Part shown: positions 44,987-55,850 of the stretch, piece after piece
Layout: the number at the start of each line of letters is the position of its first letter
Numbering within the stretch: position 1 is the first letter of the stretch
NCBI GenBank assembly: GCA_022575985.1
Contig: JAKSXM010000277.1
Span: forward strand, 1,240,001 to 1,304,000
Direction of reading: 5' to 3'
Source of the DNA: Anagrus nilaparvatae
Taxonomy: Eukaryota; Arthropoda; Insecta; Hymenoptera; Mymaridae
DNA: 64,000 nt
The notes under the pieces: generated by a model
Told to the model about the DNA's origin: nothing
The model's input: only the letters and a program-made list of their open reading frames with translations
The model's database searches: none
Translations under genes and position numbers: made by a program

Positions 44987-45520
44987 TTTATAAAAGTAAC
45001 ACTTAAGTAATGTAGAAAACGCATGAATTAATTTAATATAAATAAAACTGCCAAAATATTGAATAAAGGTAAATTAAATAAATTTTGACTAAATACTTTA
45101 AAATTTTTAAATTGAGTTAAATTAATAATGCAAAATGTCTTTATTGAAAATGTCAATGTCTGCAAGCAGTGCAGCTAATACCGCGTGCAGAGGAAGACTG
45201 AAAAGGCCGGAAAGAAGAGAAGAGAAATTCGAGAGAAGGGACATGCGCGTTCTTCGTTACTCGTTTACTTACACATATTCATACACACATATATTATTTA
45301 CAAAATTGAATAATATTTTAATAAAAATTTTATATAAATCAAACTTGTTTTTTAGTATTAAATTAATTAAAAATAATAAATTGAAAATAATAAATAAATT
45401 ATAATTATAAAATATGTACACTTAATTTATAATAATAAATATATAAAAAAATACGTGAAAATAGAAAGAAACGAAAACGCGGCAAAAAAATACAATTGTA
45501 ATTTTATCTTAGATCAAACA
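44987..45520 (-). repeat. Truncated 3' LTR of the second BEL/Pao element
   Basis: Matches 52394-52926 almost base for base, including TGCAAGCAGTGYAGCTAATA. The first difference is at 44986. Open frames here (45135-45404 and 52542-52811) are mirrored in both LTRs and are not genes. Confidence 0.88.
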
Positions 45521-45538
45521 TACCGCCCGCTTTCGTTT
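45521..45538 (-). promoter_or_regulatory. Polypurine tract of the second BEL/Pao element
   Basis: The minus strand reads AAACGAAAGCGGGCGGTA directly before the LTR start TGTTTG. Confidence 0.6.
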
Positions 45539-45584
45539 GTAAAAACGAAACTAATGACTTTAATACAATTATTGCTTACAATTT

Positions 45585-47059
45585 TTAAAATAATAATATT
45601 AATTGAACTATAGGTCTGATGAATGATGAATTTGCAGTTTTAAGAATTGCTACTCTAACTAAGTTGTCTTTTCCAGGATGTATTTCGATGACTCTGGCTA
45701 TAGGCCATCGTGAAGGTGGATAATTTTCTGACTTGATTAAAACCATAGAGCCAACTTTGATATTAGGTTGTTCTTTGTTCCACTTGGTACGCTGACCCAT
45801 ATATTGAAGATATTCACGATGCCAACGAGTCCAGAAGTCATCACGCATCTATCTGAGCATTTTATATCGTTTATTAAGACTCATAGAGTCGATTATATCT
45901 GTGTGATCAGGCAATGTCTAGTGAGACTGCGTCCTGTTAAAAAATGAGATGGAGCTAGAAAATTTATATCATTAGGGTCATAATTTAATGGTCATAAGGG
46001 CCTCGAATTAAGGCAAAGTTCGACTGACGCTAGAAGAGAAGACATTTCTTCATAAGTAAGAGTGTTCTCACCAATGACACGCTTGATATGATATTTAGTT
46101 GATTTAACGGCAGCTTCCCACAATCCTCCAAAATGAGGGCTTGCTGGGGGATTGAAATGCCATTGGAATTTATATTGTGATATTTATGATATAAGATCTT
46201 TAGAGAATTTTGAATTTTCTGAAAACTATTGTTTAAGTTCATTACTAACACCAACAAAATTTGTACCACAATCAGAACAAATATCGCTACAAAGACAACT
46301 TTTGGCAATAAATCTTTTGAAGGCTAACATGAAATGTTTAGTATCATAATTAGAAACAGCTTCAAGATGGATGGCTTTAGTAGAAAAACAGACAAATACA
46401 GCAATGTAGCCTTTGTATGATTTATTTCCACGACCGGCTGAAGTATGTAAAAGAATAGGTCCCGCGTGATCTACCCCAACGTGTGAAAACGGGGGTGATG
46501 GATTAACACGTGCAAAGGGCAAGTTTGACATTTTTTGAGTCATTGTAGATGCTCTAAAGCGAATGCAACTTTTTATGAAAAGACCATCAGCTCTCTTACC
46601 ATGAATAATTTTGTATGATAAATTGATTAATGAAAGACTAAGTTGGACACCACCATATTTCGATTTTTCATGACGATCGTCTATTAGTAAACTAGTAAAC
46701 GTACTCTTATAAGGAAGTATTATTAGAAATTTTTGACCGAAATGCAAAGCAGCATCTTTGAGCCTACCATTAATACGGATACATTGAGGATGTAAGTCGA
46801 AATAAATATTTAGATTATGAAGAGGACTTTGTTTAGATATTTCCTTATTATATAATAAACGCTGATATTCTCTTGGAAAATAATGCATCCATGTGTGTTT
46901 AGCCCAAAATGTTGCAGCATTTTTAATTTCAGACGCAAATAGATACCTTGGTAAAAATAGAGGAAAATAAAATTTTCTAGAAACGCAATTATTTACAAAT
47001 CGAAGACACCATGCAGTGATTTTCGTGAGCTTAGATAAAGAAGAAAATCGATAAATCAA
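45585..47059 (-). pseudogene. BEL/Pao integrase remnant (second element)
   Basis: The frame at 47059-46226 (277 codons) includes the N-terminal helices, the finger region (GGVQLSLSLINLSYKIIHGK), GVDHAGPI with the first Asp, AVFVCFSTKAIHLEAVSNYD, and the second acid in DCGTNF. A frame break near 46226 leads to [20 protein letters not shown] with the third acid. The last module is the frame 45848-45585 (WHREYLQYMGQRTKW, PPSRWPIARVIEIHPGKDN). The finger reads CIRF where CxxC is expected, so zinc binding is probably lost. Confidence 0.88.
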
Positions 47060-47137
47060 AACCCATTCCTCGTTTAGCTTAGCATTAACTAAATGAGCAG
47101 TTTTACGTCGTTCAGAACAATCAGAATTTAAAATCTG

Positions 47138-48036
47138 CTAATTTTCTAATGGGTAAGGTTCAGAATTACTTGATAAAAGATCAGGACCATTCCACCATAA
47201 AGATGACCTAATCAGTTCAGAAATTGTGATGCCGCGAGTGGCTAAATCAGCAGGATTTATTTCACCATCAATATGATGCCAATATGCATTTGGTATTAAT
47301 TTCTGGATTTCAGCAACTCTATGCGAAACGAAAGTCTGCCATAGATGAGGCGGGGATAAATCCAAGCTAAAGCATTTCTTGAATCTGACCATAAATGAAT
47401 TTTTATATTTTTGAAATCGAAACATTTAGCGACTCTTGAAACTAAAGTGCTTAGTAAAAGAGCAGCACATAATTCTAACCTAGAAACTGACAAAGTCTTA
47501 AGTGGTGCGACCGTTGATTTGGCAAGGACTATATTTACAATAGAATAACCATCACAAAGGATTCTAAAATAAAGAACTGCAGCCATGGCCTTCATAGAAG
47601 CATCTGCAAAACCATGAATTTCGAATGAACAGTTAGAATAATAATTTATCCATCTAGGGATAAATACAGTATATGCTGATTTAAAATCTTCATAAATACT
47701 TAGCAATTGATTTGCGAGAGTTTGAGAAACTTCTTCAACCCACTCAAGTTTTTCTTCCCATAACGTTTGAATAAAGATTTTTCCTTTTATTATATATATA
47801 AATATATATTGAGAAGTTGAATGAACGCCCGGATTGAGAAGTTGAATAAACTGATTAGAAATTTGAATAGCTTCAGATAAATTATCAGAGCCTAAATGAG
47901 CATCATCTATGTACATATTATTTTTTATTAATGGAGCAGCAAGAGGATACTTATGACCTTCTAGAAGAGCCAATTGATGCAAGCAAGCAATTGCTTGATA
48001 AGCTGAAGGAACAATACCATATGTGACCGTACACAA
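47138..48036 (-). pseudogene. BEL/Pao RT palm and RNase H remnant (second element)
   Basis: The long frame (48036-47296, 246 codons) starts TVTYGIVPSAYQAIACLHQL and holds an intact catalytic box, MYIDDAHLGSD. About 20 residues later normal sequence gives way to an AT repeat (YIFIYI) and then KGKIFIQTLWEEKLEW. The ~80-residue thumb segment between is missing. RNase H motifs follow: HGFADAS, SVSRLELCAALLL, WSDSRNALAWI. A frame shift near 47360 leads to VSHRVAEIQKLIPNAYWHHI and NPADLATRGI. The deletion alone would inactivate it. Confidence 0.87.
47795..47855. repeat. AT microsatellite and short duplication at the RT deletion site
   Basis: TTATATATATAAATATATAT is followed by TTGAGAAGTTGAAT, which is repeated after 11 bases. 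Confidence 0.6.
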
Positions 48037-48059
48037 CTCATAAATATGATAATTATTAG

Positions 48060-48720
48060 GATCAGAGCCCCATATGATACATTGATATCTCCTATCATCA
48101 AGGTGAATAAGAATTTGACGATTTTTTCTGTATCTCAGCTTTCAGGGCATATCGGAAAGATCGCCAACGCATTAGAACATAAGTGAGATCAGTTTAAAGA
48201 GGAGGACCTGCATGCAAAGAACTGTTGAGAGATATGCCTTTAGAATCTGGAAAGGAACCATTGAAAACAACTCTAAACTTTTTCCCATGTTGTAGCACGC
48301 CATGATGAAGAATAAAATAGTATTTATTTAGATGAGATAAAACTACATTTGTGTTGAGTTTTCTCATATGAGATAGCTCTTCATATGTTGACATAAAGTC
48401 AAAATACTCATTTTTGAAAAATTTTTTTAGAAATCCTATTAGACATTTTAATGAACTGAAGTTTAGCTTTATTAAAAATGCCATGAAAAACTGGTGGATC
48501 AGATTTGAAAGGTAATTTAACAATGAATCTACCTGTTTTATCACGTGAGAACGTATCAAGAAAATATTAATGACATGCACGATCATCAGCAGAAAGTAAA
48601 GATATAAATGGAGGAGGTGGGACTGATTCTAATTCCCAGAATTTTTTAATAATAGAAATAAGAAGTGTATTTTGCTCATGAATCGAAGCAATATGTTGTG
48701 AAGTTCTAACGAGATTAGAA
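48060..48720 (-). pseudogene. BEL/Pao RT N-terminal remnant (second element)
   Basis: The open frame at 48586-48194 has ELSHMRKLNTNVVLSHLNKY and YYFILHHGVLQHGKKFRVVF, the RT fingers block, and SLNSSLHAGPPL at its end. Downstream in another frame come QTDLTYVLMRWRSFRYAL and QILIHLDDRRYQCIIWGSD up to the palm. At least two shifts. Confidence 0.8.
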
Positions 48721-49377
48721 TTAGAAGAAGAGGAAGAGCACGTTTAGAATCCACCCAAAAGCAGTATTTTGAGCAATAGAATTATTAAGACCTTTTACCA
48801 GACCTTCTTGAAGAATTAATGGGTATAGGTCAGCCCCAAGAATCATATCAATAACTTGATTTGATGAAAACTCTGGATCTGCTAGAGGTAAAGAAAGGAA
48901 AACAGACCATTCAGTATTTACATATTCAAATCTAGGAAAATATGCAGTTAAATTATTTAAAATAAAGGCATCAATTCTAAATGCCATAGTTTGATCAGAC
49001 CTGGACCTTATTTCAGCTATTCCTCTGGTAAAAGCTAAAGCGTGCCCCACTCGAGAAATAGGAATTTTTGCATAAGCTCGTTGCATCCTCAATATGTATA
49101 CTAGGCTTTCAGTAATGAATGTGACTTCTGAACCAGGATCAATGAGAGCACGTATACGCATTCTTAATCCACTTTCTGAAGCAACAACAATTATAGCAGT
49201 TCCCAGAAGTACCGTTGTAAATAAAGGTGCTTGTGGATTAGCAGGACAAGCTGAAAACCCTTGTAGCATTGAATCTGAATGAGATGCAGCGATGAAATTA
49301 CAGGATACCACTCCTGTAATGACAGAATACCACTCCTGTAACAACAGGTTACCTGTTGTTGTTGAAAATCCTGACAC
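48721..49377 (-). pseudogene. BEL/Pao protease remnant (second element)
   Basis: The 218-codon frame contains ALIDPGSEVTFITESL: the aspartic protease loop with DPG where DSG or DTG is usual. It ends with NQVIDMILGADLYPLIL and GLVKGLNNSIAQNTAFGWIL, the standard BEL/Pao protease end. Length and order suit the whole domain. The Ser-to-Pro change in the active loop would probably abolish activity. A tandem GGAGTGGTATYCTGT-like duplication lies at 49300-49345. Confidence 0.82.
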
Positions 49378-49389
49378 ATGACCTCATGT

Positions 49390-49560
49390 ATGAATGTGTG
49401 ATGACGTTGGTTACTTTTGGAGCAGGTCTTTTTGATCTTACAGTCCTTTGGCAGATGTTTACCTAAGCAATTAGTACATAATTTAGAAGATTGAACGAAA
49501 TCTAAACGCTAAGAAGGAGTTTTTTCTTTAAATGAATTGCAATATGCAATAAAATGATTA
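49390..49560 (-). pseudogene. gag zinc knuckles (second BEL/Pao element)
   Basis: The minus strand reads KLCTNCLGKHLPKDC (C-x2-C-x4-H-x4-C, canonical) followed by CSKSNQRHHTFIHE, the degenerate HH knuckle typical of BEL/Pao. A third, upstream cluster (CYLYNDNHFIAYC) has lost one Cys. One stop lies just upstream. Confidence 0.75.
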
Positions 49561-49792
49561 TCATTATAAAGATAACATTTCAGAACTCTCTGAGAATGAG
49601 AACTGGAACTATTTTCAACTTTACTAGCATTATGAGTTTTAATAATATTAGATTTTTTATTATTATTATTGTTGTTATTATTAAATGAATTATTACGACC
49701 TTGTGATCCTCCTTTAGCATTAGATTTTCAAGCAGCTCCAGTAGAACTATTCATCATCGATAGAGTCCTAACCCTTTTATCTAAGAAAGATT

Positions 49793-50275
49793 TCAGTTCC
49801 ACAAAGGTTGATGGTGTATCAAAATCGCCATCTGAATCCTCCCAATCTCGTTTGGTTTGTCCAATCTGCTTACAGTGAGGGGCACCAAGAAATAATCCCA
49901 TTGATCAGTTGGAGCTCCAAGACGTTTCAATGAGTCCAAACAATTCACAGTTTCATTGATTAATTTGCGAAGTTGGAAGTCAGATTCAGCTTTAATCATG
50001 TAAATATCTTCAACATGATTGATATTACAGTTAGGATTAACAAAATATTCATGCTCTTTATTAGAAACTGTTTTTAGACTTGATAATTTTATATCATTTT
50101 CTTGGTATTGAGCCCACCAAATATCTAACTGAGCTAATCGGGCTTCAATACCGCCTATGCTATTATCGGATTTTTTATTATAATTATCAAAAGAATTTTT
50201 GATTTTATTAAATACGTTTAATTGTATGAAGATAATATCATCAAAATCAGACTCCCTTTTTATTAATTGTAACAA
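49793..50275 (-). pseudogene. gag N-terminal region (second BEL/Pao element)
   Basis: The frame of 160 codons reads IEARLAQLDIWWAQYQEND, a helix characteristic of BEL/Pao gag, then FQLRKLINETVNCLDSLKRL and APTDQWDYFLVPLTVSRLD. It ends in a stop about where gag continues in a shifted frame. Gag would assemble the particle. Confidence 0.75.
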
Positions 50276-51035
50276 TAAATTGACATAAAAAGGATGATAA
50301 AATGATCATAAATAATTATCAATCAAAGAAAAAATTTTAATTTAAATTTATATTTATATATTGTGAAAATAATATTTTATTAATTTCAACAAAAAACAAC
50401 GTGAGAAAAGAGAGAAGAAAAAATAGAGAATATTTTAAAACTTGAAATACACAAAGATTGAATATATTAAAAAAAAAAAAAATTATTAAATATATTTTAT
50501 TTGAATATATATATATATAAAAAAAAAAGTGTAAATATAATAATAATAAATGTTTACACGTTACCAAGCGATGCATAAAGCGTGGGAGAAGCCCAGCGCT
50601 CCCACCGTCCTCGTAGAAGATACGAAATCCCCCTACTTACATGACGTCGTGGTAAGAAAAGAACTTAAAATGGACGATTTGAAAAAATAACCATGTGCTT
50701 CTTTCTGTATGAAGTCCATCTTGAAATTTCTATTATTATTATTACTATGGTTCTTTATTTGCAATCACAGAATATATTTAAATTTTTGTTGAAATTAATA
50801 AAATATTATTTTCACAATATTTAAATATAAATTTAAATTAAAATATATTACATTCATTCAACATAGGTCAATATTATGTACATAGATATTCAATAAGGTA
50901 AATAATTAAATTACAATTATATAAAAATTTACAAAATTAATAAATAATTAAAAAAATATTCAATAGATTAAATTAATTAAATTACAATTATGCACAAATT
51001 TACAAAGAAAATAAATAATTAAAAAAAAATTAAAT
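50276..51035. other. Leader of the second BEL/Pao element with an inverted pair
   Basis: ATATTGTGAAAATAATATTT at 50358-50377 and flanks (50336-50392) recur inverted at 50788-50843, so the ~400 bp between can fold back. Inside is a short hairpin GTGGGAG...CTCCCAC (50582-50605) in a less AT-rich block. Confidence 0.6.
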
Positions 51036-52012
51036 AAAAGATTTTATTCAACAATATACAATAACATCAATTAGTCAATTTTTCAATCAATCAATTGTTG
51101 AATTTGTCAACAATTCAATAGGGCTATAAACCTGCTGATTATCAGCTATCATCTGATTTATATAAATATCCACTTATTGCCTTTTGAAAACGGGAATAAG
51201 ACGGAAGGTCGCGTATGCACGGGGGAATATTATTCTAGAATTTAGAATACTTTATTTGAAAAGAATGTAGACCCCAGTCGGTGGTTACTGTTTCAGGATC
51301 TAAATCCTTACGAGGACCACGATTGGGTTTGTCAGATTTATATTTTTTGAAGAGAGGTAAAAGGAAAGGGGGTTCTTTCATATGCACTAGTCTGTACATC
51401 ATTAATGATGCAAAATAATCAGTACGTGTGGAGGTGGTCATCTAGTGTAGTCGCCTTCTAAAAGGTGTAATGTGATCACTTCTTTGCACACCAAAAATAT
51501 AACGGATTCCAGAGTTAGCTAGTCTCTGTAGCTGCAAACGCTGCTCTGCAGTAATATCAGAATAAACCACATTACAATAGTGAAGATGGGACTACTAAAG
51601 ACTGTACTAACCGCTGGCTAAGTGCTTGAAAAGTACAAGGTCTAATAGTTCTTAAGCAGTAAAGCACAGCATTCACTTTTTTAGTGACCCGTCTGAGTTG
51701 GGTTTTCAATGAGAGAGTGCTATCAAGAGAAACACCCAGGCTTATTACTTCATCAACAAACGGGACAGTATGTTCACTATAATTAACCTCTATGGAGGGA
51801 ATATTTAGGTCCTTAAATAATTTGACTGTATTAGGTGAACCAAAGACTATTGCTTGTGTTTTTTTTGTATTTATTGCTAAACAGTTAGTTTCCGCCCATG
51901 TTGCCACTCTTTTTGCACAACAAGAAAGAAGAGCGATACCTTGCTTTATTTCATGTGAGGGCACTTGCACATATATTTGAAGATCATCAGCATATAATAG
52001 TCTAAATTTCTA
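51036..52012 (-). mobile_element. Jockey/CR1-like LINE fragment nested in the BEL/Pao leader
   Basis: The minus strand opens at about 52012 with RLLYADDLQIYVQ (YADD catalytic box at 51983-51994). It continues ISLGVSLDSTLSLKTQL and LVQSLVVPS to 51572. A frameshift follows near 51584 and the sequence reads NSGIRYIFGVQRSDHITPF, then MYRLVHMKEPPFLLPLFKKY to a stop at 51235. The presumed 3' sequence runs to a TGTTGAATAAAATC near 51045. Breaks show a dead copy. It belongs to the same broad LINE type as 42032-43094. Confidence 0.8.
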
Positions 52013-52150
52013 TGTATGTTCTACGCGCACTTTTATATTTTTTTTCACTTAAACTTTTAGTCACATGTATTTATAAAATTTAAAAAATTTTTTTTAATTT
52101 TCCACTGATCACTTTTTATGCGCGGAAAATGCGAAAATTTTCGCTCAAAA

Positions 52151-52168
52151 AACCACGCTCTGCTACCA
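52151..52168 (-). promoter_or_regulatory. Initiator-Met tRNA primer-binding site
   Basis: TGGTAGCAGAGCGTGGTT on the minus strand, complementary to a 3' end of the form CTCTGCTACCA as in animal initiator tRNAs. It lies two bases inside the LTR. Confidence 0.75.
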
Positions 52169-52170
52169 AA

Positions 52171-52926
52171 TGTTGGAAATAGGAAAAATATTAACGAATA
52201 AAGTTCAATATGAAAAATAACGTCTATTAATGAATTTTTGATTTACTAAGAAAATGCAAAATGTCTTTAATAAAAATTATGGAGATGGTTGTCTTTTGTT
52301 GGAAAATATATGTAATGAATAAATAACACTTTAGTTTTTCTTTTTACTGTGCACAGTTTATTCTAAAAAATATTCTCTTTTCTCGCACACACATTTATAA
52401 AAGTAACACTTAAGTAACGTAGAAAACGCATGAATTAATTGAATATAAATAAAACTGCCGAAATATTGAATAAAGGTAAATTAAATAAGTTTTGACTAAA
52501 TACTTTAAAATTTTTAAATTGAGTTAAATTAATAATGCAAAATGTCTTTAATGAAAATGTCAATGTCTGCAAGCAGTGTAGCTAATACCGCGTGCAGAGG
52601 AAGACTGAAAAGGCCGGAAAGAAGAGAAGAGAAATTCGAGAGAAGGGGCATGCGCGTTCTTCGTTACTCGTTCACTTACACATATTCATACACACATACA
52701 TTATTTACAAAATTGAATAATATTTTAATAAAAATTTTATATAAATCAAGCTTGTTTTTTAGTATTAAATTAATTAAAAATAATAAAATGAAAATAAAAA
52801 ATAAATTATAATTACAAAATATGTACACTTAATTTATTATAATAAATATATAAAAAAATAAGTGAAAATACAAAGAAACGAAAACGCGGCAAATAATATA
52901 ATTTTAATTTTATCTTAGATCGAACA
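52171..52926 (-). repeat. 5' LTR of the second BEL/Pao element (756 bp)
   Basis: In plus orientation it starts TGTTGGAAATAGG and ends GATCGAACA. Inverted terminal TGTT/AACA. The PBS placement fixes its inner boundary; the copy at 44987-45520 fixes the outer one. Confidence 0.85.
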
Positions 52927-53570
52927 AAATTACTTCCGAATAAAGAAAAAGCAATAGCATTTTGGGATAAGTTTGAAGAAAGAGTTAGAGAATATAATAA
53001 TATTCCCACAGCTCCCCGACTATCAGATCAAGAAATAGAAAAGAGTGTTGAAAAGGTCCAAAAAGTGAAATTCTTAAATTTTAATATGACTGGTAAATAT
53101 TTAACTTATAAAGAATTAAAACATTTTAGAATTCAGAGTGAGGCTGCAAATTGAAATCCTCAACAAAGACAAGAGCTTCTAATCAAAGAGCACAGGTACT
53201 TGCTGTAAGTACTGGTTATGAAGATAAAAGGTACTATCAGTGTGATGCTAAGTGCCATATTGGAGCACATTGTCCAAATGAAGGCAAACTTTGCTATAAT
53301 TGCAAACAGTATACGAATCATATAGCAAAGGATTGCCCTCGTGGTCCTCCGAATAATAGACGAGATAATAACCGTGGTAACGGTAATTTTAGAAGGTATG
53401 ATAATAATAATTTTATACGTGGATAATAACATAACTATGGTGGTGTTTAAAATAATAAAAAAAAGCATGAAAATAATGAAAATGATAATACTAATAAAAT
53501 ACCCAGGTTTAGTGACAATAATAAGAGACAGAGTTAGAGGTAGAGGTAGAGGAAGAGGTGGTTAATCAAA
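52927..53570 (+). pseudogene. Ty1/copia-like gag C-terminal fragment with zinc knuckle
   Basis: Directly after the LTR a frame opens with no start codon: KEKAIAFWDKFEERVREY, then KFLNFNMTGKYLTYKELKHF. A TGA and frame change lead to 53151-53426, which carries CYNCKQYTNHIAKDC, a canonical CX2CX4HX4C knuckle, and an Arg/Asn/Gly-rich tail. A GRGRG-coding stretch follows at 53540-53565. The abrupt start indicates the 5' part was cut off by the BEL/Pao insertion. I assign copia on the downstream block at 54490-54650. Confidence 0.65.
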
Positions 53571-53639
53571 CAACAACAAACAAGAAAAGAATAAAAAAAT
53601 ACCCTTCCAGGTCGCAATAAGGTTTCTCAAACAATAAGC

Positions 53640-54268
53640 TTAATACTTCAATACGCCACACATATCACTGATTACAAGCATGCAATCATACATACAATTC
53701 TATTAAATTTTAAAAGTTTTTTTTATTTATCAAAAATTTTCAAAAAATTATTTATCAGATTCGAGATATCGAGAAAAAACCGTATTTTCAAAATAAGTAC
53801 TTTCATAGATCTAAATGAAGTATTACACCAAAAAAAAAAAAAAAATATTGAATTTTTTTTAATTTTTTTGTTTTTTAATTTTCAGAAAAAAATTTTGATA
53901 AAATTCAGTATCAGATCTAAAAAATTACTATAAACGAACTTTCTAAAACTAGTACTCTCATAGATATAAATTAGATACTACGTACAAAAAGAAAAAAAAA
54001 ATTTGTATTTTTTGTATTTTTTTGTGAAAAAAATTTTAGAAAAAAAATTTTCAGAAAATTAAGTATCCGATTCGAGATATCATGTAAAAACCATACTTTC
54101 AAATATAAGTAGTTTTATGGAAATAAATGAGGTATTTTTTTGTGACGAAGATTTTGATAAAAAAATTTTCAAAAAATTATATGTCAGATTCGAGAGTAAA
54201 AAATTTGGAAATAAATGAGTTATTACATCCAAATTAAAAAAAAAATAGTAGGTTGAGATTTTTTGATA

Positions 54269-54299
<31 letters not shown>

Positions 54300-54340
54300 C
54301 ACACACATAAAGACTTTGTTTAATAAAAACCGGTTTTTTA
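53640..54340. repeat. Second ~150-bp repeat array with CA tract
   Basis: Units near 53800, 53950 and 54108 share AGTACTTTCATAGA and CAGATTCGAGATATC words with the 41.5-43.6 kb array. The array ends with a poly(A)/(CA)n tract (54270-54308) and AAAGACTTTGTTTAATAAAA before ACCGGTTTTTT. Confidence 0.75.
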
Positions 54341-54359
54341 AAACATGAGATGAGTCCAA

Positions 54360-54902
54360 AAGTAATTTATTTAAATGCGCTAATAAAGATGAATCCGCAA
54401 ATTTTAAATCGCAAGGAGTAGGTATAATAGATTCAAAAAATAATAATAAAAATTAGTTTTTATAAAATGTTATTTGTGCTCAAGGCCTCTTTGAAAATCT
54501 CCTTTCTTAGAGAAAATTTGCTGATAAAGGCTTAGCTATATACTTGGATAATGAAAAGATTGATATTTTTGACCCCATTTCAAAAGAATCCTTTATTTTT
54601 GGTATACATGAAAAACCTTACTGGAAAATAGAATTTGAAATAAATAAATAAGATGAGAATATAAAACCTTAGAATAAACTCCTGGATAATAAAATCATAG
54701 CATACTTAACGACGATAAGCAAAAGAATATATGAAACATTATATAGCACCCCAAATTACAATACTGAATAAGTTAAAATACAAGACATACCTGAATCAAA
54801 AATTGCAAATAATTTTGGTGGAGAGTTTGATATCATAAATTTAGATGAGCATAATAATGAAGTAGATGTAAATAAGTATAACTATTCATATAAGTATAAC
54901 TG
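54360..54902 (+). pseudogene. Copia-like pre-integrase segment and downstream polyprotein remnant
   Basis: The frame reads NVICAQGLFENLLS, stop, RKFADKGLAIYLDNEKIDIF and DPISKESFIFGIHEKPYWKI, a match in pattern to the block before integrase in Ty1/copia polyproteins (LYVPGLSKNLLSVRKFAEAG type). After two more stops, acidic sequence continues to 54902. The protease expected between gag and this block is absent; the ~150-bp array lies there. RT and integrase are also missing. Confidence 0.65.
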
Positions 54903-55139
54903 ATAGGTGTTTGAATAACCCAAATGAATTAGATTTTTTTTTTAAACGAATTAACGGGACGAATCCTTTTAACATTTTTAATCTAGACTTTTTTTACATT
55001 TATTATAATTTTTACAGTTAATTAAATTTTATTATTTAATTGTATTTGCATGCTTGCAGTCACGACTTTCATAAAATTTAACCAATACTCGTATTCACAT
55101 AAACACATTATCAAAGAATATTCTTTTGATATTATGTCC
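54903..55139. other. AT-rich spacer
   Basis: Nothing recognised. Confidence 0.5.
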
Positions 55140-55850
55140 ATTACGTAGGGAAAACTGCAATACATCCTTCAGTCTCCGGTCTTCCTTCAGTAGCGAAACT
55201 TATGTTGGGGTTCAAGGTAACGTACCCCAGCCATACGTAGTTTGCATCTAGTGCCCCTTTCGAGTACTGTTCGCCCACTGGGAATGGATTAAGGTATGCC
55301 TAATTCTAAGACCCTAATGGGATAATGCTTCCCGCAACCCTGTGGAACGTATCTTCGATTCTGGCCATCTTTTCAGCGTTGTTTGTCTCCAATGTCGTTT
55401 AAGGAGGGGTAGCGAGTTATATAAGTTGTGCCTATGCACTTGTCCCAAACGTGACAATTAATTTTTATCTGTCTGGACGCTTGTGCTCTACCCCAGGACT
55501 TGGACTCCTGGTTGTTATTGTAAAATTGCTTACTCGGTAAGAGGGTATGCGTACTGTACTTGAAACCCATCTAATTTTCCCCATTTCAATCAGGCGCTGA
55601 TCGTTGTTCTCTAGTAGGTTCAACAGTGTAATCTGGCTGATGGTGCTTTTGGTTATGAAAATAAATACTGGGAATAATCATCATTTTCAACACTTCATTC
55701 CTTGCAAACGGCGGCCCTAATTTCAAAATGACCTCCAATAAAGACAAGGCTTTCAATCGAAATCGGTAGTTGGATTCATATTTTATGGAGACTTACCGAC
55801 CTGGGGTACTGAGTTTGAATTTCGCATGTTATAAAAAGTAAAAAGTAGTC
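55140..55850 (-). other. Less AT-rich, coding-like island of unknown origin
   Basis: This 700-bp block is less AT-rich than its neighbours. On the minus strand one frame reads ISQITLLNLLENNDQRLIEM and GKIRWVSSTVRIPSYRVSNF. Another frame gives a 65-codon ORF (55570-55373). Pieces are separated by stops. I do not recognise the protein. It may be an old retroelement gag or other exogenous-derived coding segment. Confidence 0.3.

Larger units (their letters stand above)
44987..52926 (-). mobile_element. Second BEL/Pao LTR retrotransposon, 3' LTR truncated
   Basis: The 5' LTR is 52171-52926 (minus orientation TGTTCGATC...TTCCAACA). An initiator-Met-type PBS lies two bases inside. Gag, protease, RT, RNase H and integrase run leftward to a polypurine tract at 45521-45538. 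The 3' LTR (44987-45520) matches only the first ~530 bp of the 5' LTR; the last ~223 bp are missing. It is a different family from the element at 21.9-28.1 kb: LTR length, PBS and coding sequence all differ. It contains a nested LINE. Its right end abuts a copia-like reading frame. Confidence 0.88.

Noticed and set aside
45135..45404. 89-codon ORF, duplicated at 52542-52811
   Set aside because: Both copies lie at the same place in the two LTRs of the second BEL/Pao element, so the similarity is explained by LTR identity and not by a gene.
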